From DASXBA01 sp036406475 (GTDB lineage: Bacteria; Actinomycetota; Thermoleophilia; Solirubrobacterales; Thermoleophilaceae): 21,511 bases of DNA. Numbering within the stretch: the stretch's first letter is position 1; each line of letters starts with the position of its first letter. Below, in pieces: positions 8,838 through 15,252 of this stretch. Made by a program: the position numbers and the translations under genes. Under the pieces are notes generated by a model, which was not told the origin of the DNA, did no database searches, and saw only the letters and a list, made by a program, of their open reading frames with translations. The DNA lies in the NCBI GenBank assembly GCA_036406475.1, contig DASXBA010000206.1, forward strand, positions 1 through 21,511, read 5' to 3'.

Positions 8838-9164
8838 ATGAGAGAGCCTCATCATCCGTCCTGCGCAGAGCTCGAGCTCTCGGACGTGTTGCACGCGCTG
8901 AGCGATCCGGCGCGACTCGAGATCGCCAGGCGACTGAGCTCGGCCCCCGGCGAGGAGTGGGCCTGCAGCGCCTTCGACCTCGGCCTCTCCAAGGCCACCC
9001 TCTCCCACCACTTCCGCGTCCTCCGCGAGGCCGGCGTGGTCAAGACCCGCGTCGCGGGCCGAAAACGTCTCCAGTCACTGCGCCGCGAGGACCTGGACAC
9101 CTGCTTTCCCGGCCTGCTGGACGCGGTGCTGAACGGGTACGCCGGGCACAGGCACGCGGCCTAG
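8838..9164 (+). CDS. ArsR-family winged-helix transcriptional regulator
   Basis: This 108-residue protein reads as a single winged helix: ELSDVLHALSDPARLEIARRL (helices 1-2), WACSAFDLGLSKATLSHHFRVLREAGVVKTRVAGRKRLQSLRREDLD (recognition helix and wing), then FPGLLDAVL. SKATLSHHFRVLREAGVV is the ArsR HTH core at about residues 52-70. The ELCVCDL metal site of arsenic sensors is absent, so the ligand is unknown; it may sense oxidation or a small molecule, or regulate itself. I chose ATG 8838, preceded by GGAGAG, over TTG 8820, which lies at the -10-like TAGGAT. It is transcribed separately after purH. Its stop shares CTAG with the convergent HNH gene. The target genes cannot be told from the window. 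Confidence 0.9.
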   Translation: MREPHHPSCAELELSDVLHALSDPARLEIARRLSSAPGEEWACSAFDLGLSKATLSHHFRVLREAGVVKTRVAGRKRLQSLRREDLDTCFPGLLDAVLNGYAGHRHAA

Positions 9165-9616
9165 CTTCGCTTGAAGCGCGCTCCCGCCGGCGGGGACTCG
9201 ATCAAGCCCATCCCGATCTCGCCGTGGCAGTTTGCGCAAACGAGGACGCACTTCCGCGCTTCGGTCCGGTACGCCCTCAGACTCTTGCCGTGACTCGCGT
9301 TGACTGTGAACTCCTTGGCCGACGGATCGACGTGGTGGAAGTGGAGGCTCACGATCGCACGGTCATACCCACATACCGCGCAGCAGCCGCCGGCCTCCTC
9401 GACGAGGATTCGCTTTAGCTTCTGATGCCGGCGGGTGACGGCCTCGCCGACGCACCGCTTGCATCTCCATCGATAACCGCGGGCACCGCTGCCGTACCGA
9501 TGGAACTCGACGATGCCGTGTCGCCGGCATTCGCGCAGCTCCGCGGTACTGTCTGCGGCCGGAGGCCGGCCGAGGTTCTTGAGCAGCGGTCGGGGCGGCT
9601 TCGGCGGGGTCGCCAT
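9161..9616 (-). CDS. Small HNH endonuclease with two zinc-binding CxxC pairs
   Basis: This is a 151-residue protein. The N-terminal half has a possible zinc knuckle (REC30RRHG, then RWRC52KRC55). The C-terminal half is an HNH nuclease fold: CC79AVC82GYDRAIVSLHFH94H95VDP, then KCVLVC127AN129C130H131GEI, with the zinc pairs 79/82 and 127/130 and the HNH residues in place. It lacks a large recognition domain, so it resembles free-standing HNH proteins rather than a restriction enzyme or a classic homing enzyme. The start codon directly abuts a perfect palindrome and has no Shine-Dalgarno. A -10-like GATACT is at 9668-9663. It lies just downstream of the tRNA-Lys 3' end on the same strand. Its composition seems slightly less GC-extreme than its neighbours, so horizontal origin is possible but unproven. 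Confidence 0.87.
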   Translation of the reverse strand: MATPPKPPRPLLKNLGRPPAADSTAELRECRRHGIVEFHRYGSGARGYRWRCKRCVGEAVTRRHQKLKRILVEEAGGCCAVCGYDRAIVSLHFHHVDPSAKEFTVNASHGKSLRAYRTEARKCVLVCANCHGEIGMGLIESPPAGARFKRS

Positions 9617-9634
9617 AGGGAACAGATGTTCCCT
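9617..9634 (-). promoter_or_regulatory. Perfect palindrome, candidate LexA/SOS box, abutting the HNH start codon
   Basis: AGGGAACA-GA-TGTTCCCT is a perfect 8+8 inverted repeat with a 2-base centre. Its core GAACAGATGTTC matches GAAC-N4-GTTC, the LexA/DinR operator of Gram-positive bacteria and actinobacteria, and its centre AGAT fits RNRY. It ends exactly at the ATG of the HNH gene, so it could block transcription when bound. As RNA it could instead form a 7-bp hairpin with an AGAT loop next to the start codon. LexA binding is inferred from the pattern alone. Confidence 0.55.
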
Positions 9635-9682
9635 TCACCGGCGGTCGGACCGCGCCAATCTCAGTATCAGGAGAGCACGAAG

Positions 9683-9756
9683 TGCCCCCGGAGGGACTCC
9701 AACCCTCACCTTCTCGGTTAAAAGCCGAACGCTCTAAGCAATTGAGCTACGGGGGC
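9683..9756 (-). tRNA. tRNA-Lys (anticodon UUU)
   Basis: A full cloverleaf can be drawn: acceptor GCCCCCG/CGGGGGC, A73; D stem GCTC/GAGC with loop AATTGCTTA; anticodon stem TTCGG/CCGAG with loop CTTTTAA (anticodon TTT); variable AAGGT; T stem GAGGG/CCCTC with loop TTGGAGT. CCA is not encoded. The nearly universal G19 and C56 are C19 and G56 here, a compensated swap of the elbow tertiary pair. A15-T48 fits a Levitt pair. All stems are intact, so the gene does not look decayed. Confidence 0.95.
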
Positions 9757-9763
9757 GCCGCCA

Positions 9764-9769
9764 ATGCTA
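9764..9769 (-). promoter_or_regulatory. Probable -10 of tRNA-Lys (TAGCAT)
   Basis: On the - strand TAGCAT is followed by 7 nt and then the mature 5' end of tRNA-Lys. It fits the TAnnnT form of the other promoters here. The -35 region is not recognisable. Confidence 0.4.
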
Positions 9770-9786
9770 GACCCGCGACCGTCGCC

Positions 9787-12309
9787 CTAGACCGGTGACG
9801 CCTCGGGCGCGTCCTTGAGCGCGGACACCTCCACGCTGCCCTCGGTCACGAGCGTGGCCAGGTGCTCGACCACCTCGGCGTCGAACTGGGTGCCCGCGCA
9901 GCGGCGCAGCTCGGCGAGCGCGTCCGGCACGTCGGCGCCGCGGCGGTAGGGGCGGTCCGAGGTCAGCGCCTCGAAGGCGTCGGCGACGAACAGGATTCGC
10001 GACTCGAGCGGGATCTGGTCGCCGGTCAGGCCCTCGGGGTAGCCGGTGCCGTCGATGCGCTCGTGGTGGTGGCGAATCCAGTGCGCCTCGTCGTGCAGGC
10101 CGGCATGGGCGAGGATCACGGAGCCGACCGTGGGGTGGCGCTGGATCTCCGCGTACTCCTCCGGTGTGAGCGACCCGGGCTTGCCGAGGATCTCGCTGGT
10201 CACCGTGACCTTGCCGATGTCGTGAAGGAGAGCAGCGCGCCGGAGGCGGACGATGCATCCCGTGTCGAGGCCGTAGCGCTTGGCGAGCGCGGCAGCGTAG
10301 TTGGCCACGTTCTCGGAGTGGTCGCTGGTGCGCAGCCGGCGGTCGATCATCTCGACGAGCGAGTACAGGTGGGCGACGGCGTGCTCGCGCTCGTCGTCGG
10401 TCTCGAGGGCCGCGGTCTCGCCGGCGAGGGCGCAGATGTTCTTGCCGTTGCGCTTGGCCCAGTAGAGGGCGTCGTCGGCCCGCTTGTGCAGCAGGTCGAC
10501 CGTGTCCCCGTCTCCCGGGCAGGTGCTGATCCCCGCGCTCACGCGAAGGGTCACGCCGGGCACGAGCTCCTGGCGCGATATGGCGGCGCGGACGCGCTCG
10601 GCCACGAGCAAGGCGTCGAGCTGGTCGGTCTCGGGGAGCAGGAGGGCGAACTCCTCGCCGCCCAGCCGCGCGAAGCTGTCCATCGGCCGGATCAGCCCGG
10701 TGGCGATCTCGCCGAAGCGGAATAGGACCTCATCGCCCACGCCGTGCCCGTGCCGGTCGTTGATCCGCTTGAAGTCGTCGAGGTCGAACAGCACGAGCGA
10801 GACCGACGACCCCGCACGCCGCTGGCGGTCGATCTCCTTTTGCACCGCCTCGAGCAGGAAGCGGCGGTTGTAGAGGCCCGTCAGCGGGTCGCGGATCGCC
10901 TGGTCGAGGCGCTCCTCGTAGTCGCGCACGTTCTGGAGCGCGATGGCGAGCTGGGCGACGAGCAGGCGGAGGAGCGTCAGCTCCTCGTCGTCGAAGCGGT
11001 CCTGGCCCGGCCTCAGCAGCGTGACGACCCCCAGCCGCACCTCGCGGCGGACCAGGGGCATGCGGACGATCTGGCGACCGCCGCGCTCGCTCAGCTCCGG
11101 GAACTCGCCCTCCGCGGGCAGCTCCGCCCACTGGACCTCCGCCTGCCAGCGGCCGGTGGTCGCCCGGAGGTGGAACCCGCCGGGCGTCTCCTCGTAGAGC
11201 GCGGCGCTGGTCGCGCGCGCCCCGAGCCGGAGGACCTCCAGGCCGCGCTCGACGATCGCCTCCTCCTCGAAGCTCTCCGTCAGCGTGGCGGCGAGGCCGG
11301 TCAGCGCCTCGAGGTCCTCGTTGCGCCGCGTGGCCACCGCGCGCACCTTGCGCTCCTCCGCGGCGCGCCGCCGGTTGTCGACCACCAGGTAGGCCTGGCG
11401 GGCGAAGCCGAGGGCCAGGGCGATCAGGAACCAGGTGCCGAAGTAGACGAGCGGGCCCAGGCCGACCCCGTTGACGCTGATCTCGACGATGCCCGGCGCC
11501 GCGAACGCGAGCACCACCGGCAGCGGGAAGAGCGCCCGCGCGTAGGGCCAGCGAACGTCCTCCCGGTCGGCGGGGGCGAGATCCTCCGCGCCGGTCTCGC
11601 GCGTTGCGGCGAAGATGAAGAAGCCTCCGGCACAGGTCCAGAGCGCGGCGGTGACGCCGGCGCCGACCGAGATCTGCCCCGCCGCCTCGGCGGCCACGGC
11701 ACCGTCACCGAGGGCGGCGGCGAAGAGCATCGCGACGAGCGGCGCGCCGATCACCCAGCCGACGCTGCCCGCCGCGGGCAGCGCGAGGGAGAGCGCGAGC
11801 AGGTCGCCGAGGAAGATGACGGTAAGCACACTGTCGCCGTGGGCGAAGCCGGGCACCACCACGTAGTAGATCCCGAGCGCGACGAACAGGAGGCCGACGA
11901 GCAGGCCGTCGAAGAGCTGCTCCGGCTTGGCGCGCGGCCAGCCGAGCCGGGCCAGCTCGACGGCGCCTCCCACCAGCGCGGCCGTGCCCAGGAAGCCGAG
12001 GTAGAACGCGCCCTTGAGGCTCACGTTGGCGAGCGCGGAGACGACCGCTATGCCGCTCGCCAGGGCGGCGACCGCGGCCGCGAGCGAGAGCCAGACCCAG
12101 ATCGCCCGCCGTGAGCGGCCACTGGCGGCGGCGCCCAGCCCGGCGAGGGTGCCCATCCCGAGGGCGAGCGCGGGTACGGCGAACGCGATGTCGCCCACGT
12201 CCACCCCGAGGACCGGCAGCAGGAACGGCCCGGCCGCGAACGCAAGAACGAACAGCGCGGAGATGTCGCCTTGCGGCGAGTGAGATTGGTTCGTCTCGGA
12301 GCTGGCCAA
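9787..12309 (-). CDS. Membrane-anchored GAF-GGDEF-HD-GYP cyclic-di-GMP signalling protein
   Basis: This protein probably makes and degrades cyclic di-GMP. It is about 840 residues. The N-terminal ~320 contain many hydrophobic helices (MASE-like sensor), then a short coiled stretch and a GAF-like domain (about 340-470). The GGDEF domain starts DPLTGLYNRRFLLEA; its active site LGGEEF is near 550, preceded by the inhibitory-site pattern RPMD five residues upstream. The HD-GYP domain follows (about 660-820), with LLHDIGK near 695 and HHERIDGTGYPEGL near 755. Both catalytic motif sets look intact. The start is uncertain. TTG 12309 avoids overlap with the divergent gene but lacks a ribosome site. 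ATG 12378 would add 23 residues and share CATG with the neighbour's ATG. The ligand sensed is unknown. Confidence 0.92.
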   Translation of the reverse strand: MASSETNQSHSPQGDISALFVLAFAAGPFLLPVLGVDVGDIAFAVPALALGMGTLAGLGAAASGRSRRAIWVWLSLAAAVAALASGIAVVSALANVSLKGAFYLGFLGTAALVGGAVELARLGWPRAKPEQLFDGLLVGLLFVALGIYYVVVPGFAHGDSVLTVIFLGDLLALSLALPAAGSVGWVIGAPLVAMLFAAALGDGAVAAEAAGQISVGAGVTAALWTCAGGFFIFAATRETGAEDLAPADREDVRWPYARALFPLPVVLAFAAPGIVEISVNGVGLGPLVYFGTWFLIALALGFARQAYLVVDNRRRAAEERKVRAVATRRNEDLEALTGLAATLTESFEEEAIVERGLEVLRLGARATSAALYEETPGGFHLRATTGRWQAEVQWAELPAEGEFPELSERGGRQIVRMPLVRREVRLGVVTLLRPGQDRFDDEELTLLRLLVAQLAIALQNVRDYEERLDQAIRDPLTGLYNRRFLLEAVQKEIDRQRRAGSSVSLVLFDLDDFKRINDRHGHGVGDEVLFRFGEIATGLIRPMDSFARLGGEEFALLLPETDQLDALLVAERVRAAISRQELVPGVTLRVSAGISTCPGDGDTVDLLHKRADDALYWAKRNGKNICALAGETAALETDDEREHAVAHLYSLVEMIDRRLRTSDHSENVANYAAALAKRYGLDTGCIVRLRRAALLHDIGKVTVTSEILGKPGSLTPEEYAEIQRHPTVGSVILAHAGLHDEAHWIRHHHERIDGTGYPEGLTGDQIPLESRILFVADAFEALTSDRPYRRGADVPDALAELRRCAGTQFDAEVVEHLATLVTEGSVEVSALKDAPEASPV

Positions 12310-12376
12310 CGGGACACATATCGACTTTTTGCTAGTGCGGCTTGAGACAAAGAGGGCTCGTACCGAGAGGGCCTTC

Positions 12377-12706
12377 ATGGAGTTCATTCACCGGTGCCAT
12401 TTCTGCGGCTGGCAGCGCCACGCGCCGAGCCCGACGATCCTCCAGCCCCACTGCGGCGAATGCGGCTCGCTCCTCGACTCCGGCCGCCCCGAGGACTTCG
12501 CCTCCGCCCCCGCGCTCACGGCGCCGCGGCTCACCCCCGGAATCCGGCTCCCGTCTCGCGTGCTCACGACGCTGAGGTACTCGATGCTCGGCACCCTGCT
12601 CGTCACCGCGAGCGCGGGCGGACTCCAAGCGGGCGGCCCCTGGATCGCCCTCGGCGCCTTCGCGGCGACCGGCCTGGCAGCTACGCCGGCGCTGGTGCGC
12701 GAGTAG
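12377..12706 (+). CDS. Small zinc-ribbon protein with two C-terminal membrane segments
   Basis: I do not recognise a named family. The 109-residue protein begins FIHRCHFCGWQRH...HCGECGS, two CxxC knuckles about 20 residues apart, typical of a rubredoxin-like zinc ribbon. A proline-rich linker follows (about 36-63). The hydrophobic segment (YSMLGTLLVTASAGGL and WIALGAFAATGLAATPALV, about 68-107) is probably two membrane helices. ATG 12377 is preceded by GAGAGG with 5 to 6 nt spacing, so this start is well supported. It is divergent from the GGDEF-HD-GYP gene with almost no spacer and lies just upstream of tRNA-Glu. A cytoplasm-facing metal-binding head is inferred; its function is unknown. Confidence 0.75.
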   Translation: MEFIHRCHFCGWQRHAPSPTILQPHCGECGSLLDSGRPEDFASAPALTAPRLTPGIRLPSRVLTTLRYSMLGTLLVTASAGGLQAGGPWIALGAFAATGLAATPALVRE

Positions 12707-12714
12707 TCGGGCCC

Positions 12715-12720
12715 TACAAT
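12715..12720 (+). promoter_or_regulatory. Promoter -10 of tRNA-Glu (TACAAT)
   Basis: TACAAT is a near-consensus -10 hexamer placed 10 nt before the mature 5' end of tRNA-Glu, as expected for a strong tRNA promoter. The -35 region (around 12692-12697) does not resemble TTGACA. Confidence 0.6.
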
Positions 12721-12730
12721 CGGTCCGCCC

Positions 12731-12805
12731 GGGGGCGTGGTCTAGTTGGTCCAGGACGCCTGCCTTTCACGCAGGAGATCGCCGGTTCGAATCCGGTCGC
12801 CCCTA
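12731..12805 (+). tRNA. tRNA-Glu (anticodon UUC)
   Basis: The cloverleaf has acceptor GGGGGCG/CGCCCCT, D arm GTCT...GGAC with loop AGTTGGTCCA, anticodon stem CCTGC/GCAGG with loop CTTTCAC (anticodon TTC), T stem GCCGG/CCGGT with the canonical loop TTCGAAT, and A73. CCA is not encoded. The first acceptor pair is G1-U72, a wobble that is uncommon at this position. G19 and C56 are normal, unlike in the neighbouring tRNA-Lys. Confidence 0.95.
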
Positions 12806-12813
12806 TTCCGCCG

Positions 12814-13143
12814 CTAGACAGCCTCCGCCTCGGGCTCATAGCTCCCGCACGACGCCGCGAAGACCAGCAGGGCGACTCCGACTCCGGGCCAGTGGCTCGC
12901 CACCAGCGTCACGATCAGGCCGGCCACTCCGCCCGCGAGCGCGGCGAAGAGGACGTAGCCGGCCGGCAGCGAGAGGACGCGGGCGGTGATCAGGGAACAG
13001 GCGATCCAGGCGATCGGGCCCACCAGGAAGCCCCAGTCCTTGAAGAAATCGTGGGACAGCGGCAGGGCGATCAGCACGGCCGACAGCGCCACGACCGCGC
13101 CGGCCTGGACGGCCAGAGAAAGCCAGAAGAGGCGTGAGCTCAC
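12814..13143 (-). CDS. Small integral membrane protein of unknown function
   Basis: I do not recognise this 109-residue protein. It is almost entirely hydrophobic, with about four membrane segments: LFWLSLAVQAGAVVALSAVLIALPL, GFLVGPIAWIACSLITARVL, GYVLFAALAGGVAGLIVTLVA and GVGVALLVFAASC. A short charged tail (EPEAEA) follows. There are no catalytic motifs. The GTG 13143 start has no Shine-Dalgarno, but TAGTAT (13156-13151) lies exactly 7 nt before it, indicating a leaderless mRNA. The gene is wedged between tRNA-Glu and tRNA-Val on the opposite strand. Codon usage matches its neighbours and the frame is clean, so I consider it real. Confidence 0.72.
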   Translation of the reverse strand: MSSRLFWLSLAVQAGAVVALSAVLIALPLSHDFFKDWGFLVGPIAWIACSLITARVLSLPAGYVLFAALAGGVAGLIVTLVASHWPGVGVALLVFAASCGSYEPEAEAV

Positions 13144-13150
13144 GCGGCGG

Positions 13151-13156
13151 ATACTA
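13151..13156 (-). promoter_or_regulatory. Leaderless promoter -10 (TAGTAT) for the small membrane gene
   Basis: TAGTAT on the - strand, then 7 nt, then the GTG start codon. Transcription would begin at or next to the start codon. It lies back to back with the tRNA-Val promoter. Confidence 0.5.
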
Positions 13157-13171
13157 GGACGAGGCCGACTG

Positions 13172-13177
13172 TAGACT
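13172..13177 (+). promoter_or_regulatory. Probable -10 of tRNA-Val (TAGACT)
   Basis: TAGACT lies 9 nt before the mature 5' end of tRNA-Val and fits the TAnnnT form seen at the other promoters here. No clear -35 is visible. Confidence 0.45.
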
Positions 13178-13186
13178 CGGCCGCGG

Positions 13187-13259
13187 GGGCGGTTAGCTCA
13201 GTTGGGAGAGCGCCTGCCTTACAAGCAGGAGGTCACTGGTTCGAGCCCGGTACCGCCCA
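13187..13259 (+). tRNA. tRNA-Val (anticodon UAC)
   Basis: The cloverleaf has acceptor GGGCGGT/ACCGCCC, D stem GCTC/GAGC with loop AGTTGGGA, anticodon stem CCTGC/GCAGG with loop CTTACAA (anticodon TAC), variable AGGTC, T stem ACTGG/CCGGT with loop TTCGAGC, and A73. The elbow bases G19 and C56 are canonical. Full CCA is not encoded. Its 3' end is 4 bases from the stop of the convergent methyltransferase gene. Confidence 0.96.
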
Positions 13260-13263
13260 CCTC

Positions 13264-14079
13264 TCAGCCCGTCTTCCGGCCGATCGTGACCAGGTACTCG
13301 GAGGGCAGGCGGACCTCGCCCTCGCCGCCCACGTTGTGCTCGTCCATCGCCGCGACGAGATCGGCGCGGCAGGCCGCCCAGTCGTCGCCGAGCACATTCT
13401 TGGCGGTGAACACCGGGCCGAACTTCTCCTCGTAGAAGCGGGTGAAGTCGTCGGCGGTCCCGCTGTGGACGAAGTCCACGGTCTCGTGCGCGAACTCCAG
13501 CTCCACGTTGTAGCGCCCGAGCATCTCGCGCACGTGATCCTCCGAGCCCCACAGGGGCGGAGGCTGGGCGAAGTCCGGCGGAGGCGGCATGTACTTGCCG
13601 AGCGTCGCGAAGAGGGCGCCGCCGAACCCGCTGGGGACCCAGGTCGTGGTCCCGATGACACCGCCCGACCGGCACACCCGGGCGATCTCGCCGGCGGAGC
13701 GGCTGTGGCGCGGGGCGAACATGTGGCCGAAGGTCGAGAGGACGCGGTCGTAGCTGCCGTCGGGGAACGGAAGCGCCTCGGCGTCGGCCTCCACCCATTC
13801 GATCTCGACGCCAGCGTCGGCGGCCCGGCGGCGGCCGACCTCGAAGTGGTCGGACACGAGGTCGGACCCGGTTACCTTGGCGCCGCGCTGCGCGGCGGGG
13901 ATGGCCACCGTCCCGCCCGTCCCGGTGCCCACGTCGAGGACCTCCATGCCCTCCTCGACGCCGACCCGGTCGAGCAGCTTGGGACCGACCTCGGTGATCA
14001 GGCGCGAGACCTCGTCCCACTCGCCCGAGCCCCAAACCGCCCTGTTGCGCTGCCTCAGCTCCGCTGCGACATCGGGCAT
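13264..14079 (-). CDS. Class I SAM-dependent methyltransferase
   Basis: This 271-residue protein has a Rossmann methyltransferase fold. Motif I EVLDVGTGTGGT is at about residues 46-57, the acidic residue after strand 2 is in VTGSDLV, motif II-like EADAEALPFPDGSYDRVLS follows, and then GEIARVCRSGGVIGTTTW (motif III). The C-terminal half (FARFYEEKFGP-like region) probably forms the substrate cap. It resembles UbiE/arsenite-type small-molecule methyltransferases of actinobacteria; the acceptor is unknown. ATG 14079 has no Shine-Dalgarno, but TAGAGT (14092-14087) ends exactly 7 nt upstream, so it may have its own leaderless promoter. It also follows the ATP-grasp gene by 15 bases. The three-gene set hydrolase, ATP-grasp, methyltransferase suggests a small-molecule modification pathway. 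Confidence 0.9.
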   Translation of the reverse strand: MPDVAAELRQRNRAVWGSGEWDEVSRLITEVGPKLLDRVGVEEGMEVLDVGTGTGGTVAIPAAQRGAKVTGSDLVSDHFEVGRRRAADAGVEIEWVEADAEALPFPDGSYDRVLSTFGHMFAPRHSRSAGEIARVCRSGGVIGTTTWVPSGFGGALFATLGKYMPPPPDFAQPPPLWGSEDHVREMLGRYNVELEFAHETVDFVHSGTADDFTRFYEEKFGPVFTAKNVLGDDWAACRADLVAAMDEHNVGGEGEVRLPSEYLVTIGRKTG

Positions 14080-14086
14080 GCGGCCG

Positions 14087-14092
14087 ACTCTA
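14087..14092 (-). promoter_or_regulatory. Leaderless promoter -10 (TAGAGT) for the methyltransferase
   Basis: TAGAGT on the - strand is followed by 7 nt and ATG 14079. It sits in the 15-base gap after the ATP-grasp stop codon, so the methyltransferase could be made from an internal promoter as well as by read-through. Confidence 0.5.
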
Positions 14093-14094
14093 GC

Positions 14095-15252
14095 TCAGGC
14101 GCCGGGGATGGGTTCGCCGTTCCAGCAGACGTCCTCGGACATGGCTGCCATCAGCTTCTGGCGCTCGTGGATGTTGAGTCGCTCGTGGTGCGCGAGGGCG
14201 AGGAACGAGTAGAGAAGCGGCAGGTGGTCGTGCCAGCCGGTGTCGGCGTCGCGGACGTGCAGCAGGTCGTGGATCGAGTCCGGCATCTCGCGCAGCGGCT
14301 CCCGGAAGATCTGGGCGAAGACCGCGAAGTCGAGCTCCACGAGCCGTCCCGGCTCGACCATCGACAGCTCCTGCGACGGGTCGGCGATCCCACCCCCGAC
14401 CTGGCCCGCGCCCATGAGCAGGATCCCGTCGGTGGTGCGCGGGTTGCACTCGATGATCACGATCCCGTCGTCCGCGTCGACGAAGTCGAACGAGATCTGC
14501 CCCGTGTAGCCGACGGCGGCGCCGATCTTCTCAACGACCGCGAGCGACTCCGAGCCGTCGATCGACTCGAACTGGATCCCGGTGGAGTGCTCCCACTGGC
14601 GTGGCGCGCGGTAGGTGCAGTGCGCGGTCGCGCGGCCGTTCTGAAGCGTGCTGTAGGTGCAGATCATCGGGCCGTCGACGAACTCCTGTACGAGCCAGGG
14701 CGACTCGTCGCTGGGCGAGACGTCGTCGATCGACACGTGGCCCGCCAGCGGGCCGGTGTTGGTGAGCAGCTCGATGCCGCCACGCGAGAAGGCGGCGCGG
14801 GCGAAGTAGCGGGGAAAGCGCTCGGTGGCGGCCACGAGCTCGTCGTGGCTGCGCGCCGTGACCGTCGCCGGAGCCCGGACGCCGAGCTCCTCGGCCAGGT
14901 CCTGGAACGTCGACTTGTCGTGCAGCCGCGCCAGCGCCTCGAACTGCGCCGCGTACAGCTCGGCCGACGCCGGCAGCCGGTGCCGCAGCGCGGCGAGGTA
15001 GAAGACGTCCTCCCAGGGAGGCACGATCAGGTCGACCTCCTCCTCCGCGGCAATCCGCGCCACCTGGGCGACGAAGCCCGGCGGGTCGAGCTTGGGGGCC
15101 GGGGTGACGAAGTGGCCCGAGACGAAGCGTGAGTGGCCGCCGGGGGCGGCGGGATACGTGTCGGAGGCGAGCACCTCGTGTCCTGCCTCGCCGAGCCGCC
15201 GGATCAGCCCGAGCGCGAACGGCATCCGTGCCGTGGTGACGAGGACCTTCAG
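14095..15252 (-). CDS. ATP-grasp ligase-like protein, probable CTG start
   Basis: This 385-residue protein starts with a Rossmann-like preATP-grasp strand (KVLVTTARMPFALGLIRRLGEAGHEVLASDT). An ATP-grasp domain follows from about residue 105 (LHDKSTFQDLAEELGVRAPAT; WLVQEFVDGPMIC; ISFDFVDADDGIVIIECNPRTTDG with the metal-binding E and N at about 267-270). The usual first lysine appears as Arg (YFARAAFSRGG). The family joins a carboxylate to an amine or other nucleophile with ATP; carbamoyl-phosphate-synthase-like and peptide-ligase-like members look similar, and the substrates are unknown here. No ATG, GTG or TTG lies just before the conserved first strand. The CTG at 15252-15250 overlaps the upstream stop (CTGA) and follows GAGGCGAG, so I chose it. 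In-frame GTG or ATG codons farther upstream would need a long overlap, and the ATG inside would remove strand 1. Confidence 0.85.
   Translation of the reverse strand: MKVLVTTARMPFALGLIRRLGEAGHEVLASDTYPAAPGGHSRFVSGHFVTPAPKLDPPGFVAQVARIAAEEEVDLIVPPWEDVFYLAALRHRLPASAELYAAQFEALARLHDKSTFQDLAEELGVRAPATVTARSHDELVAATERFPRYFARAAFSRGGIELLTNTGPLAGHVSIDDVSPSDESPWLVQEFVDGPMICTYSTLQNGRATAHCTYRAPRQWEHSTGIQFESIDGSESLAVVEKIGAAVGYTGQISFDFVDADDGIVIIECNPRTTDGILLMGAGQVGGGIADPSQELSMVEPGRLVELDFAVFAQIFREPLREMPDSIHDLLHVRDADTGWHDHLPLLYSFLALAHHERLNIHERQKLMAAMSEDVCWNGEPIPGA

Noticed and set aside
9161..9756. Genomic island or att site at tRNA-Lys
   Set aside because: There is no integrase, no repeat of the tRNA 3' end nearby, and the flanking genes look native. 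Kept only as a low-interest note.
9785..12387. Use of ATG 12387 (MNSMKAL) as the GGDEF start
   Set aside because: It would overlap the well-supported ribosome site and start of the divergent zinc-ribbon gene, and the extra residues are not membrane or sensor sequence.
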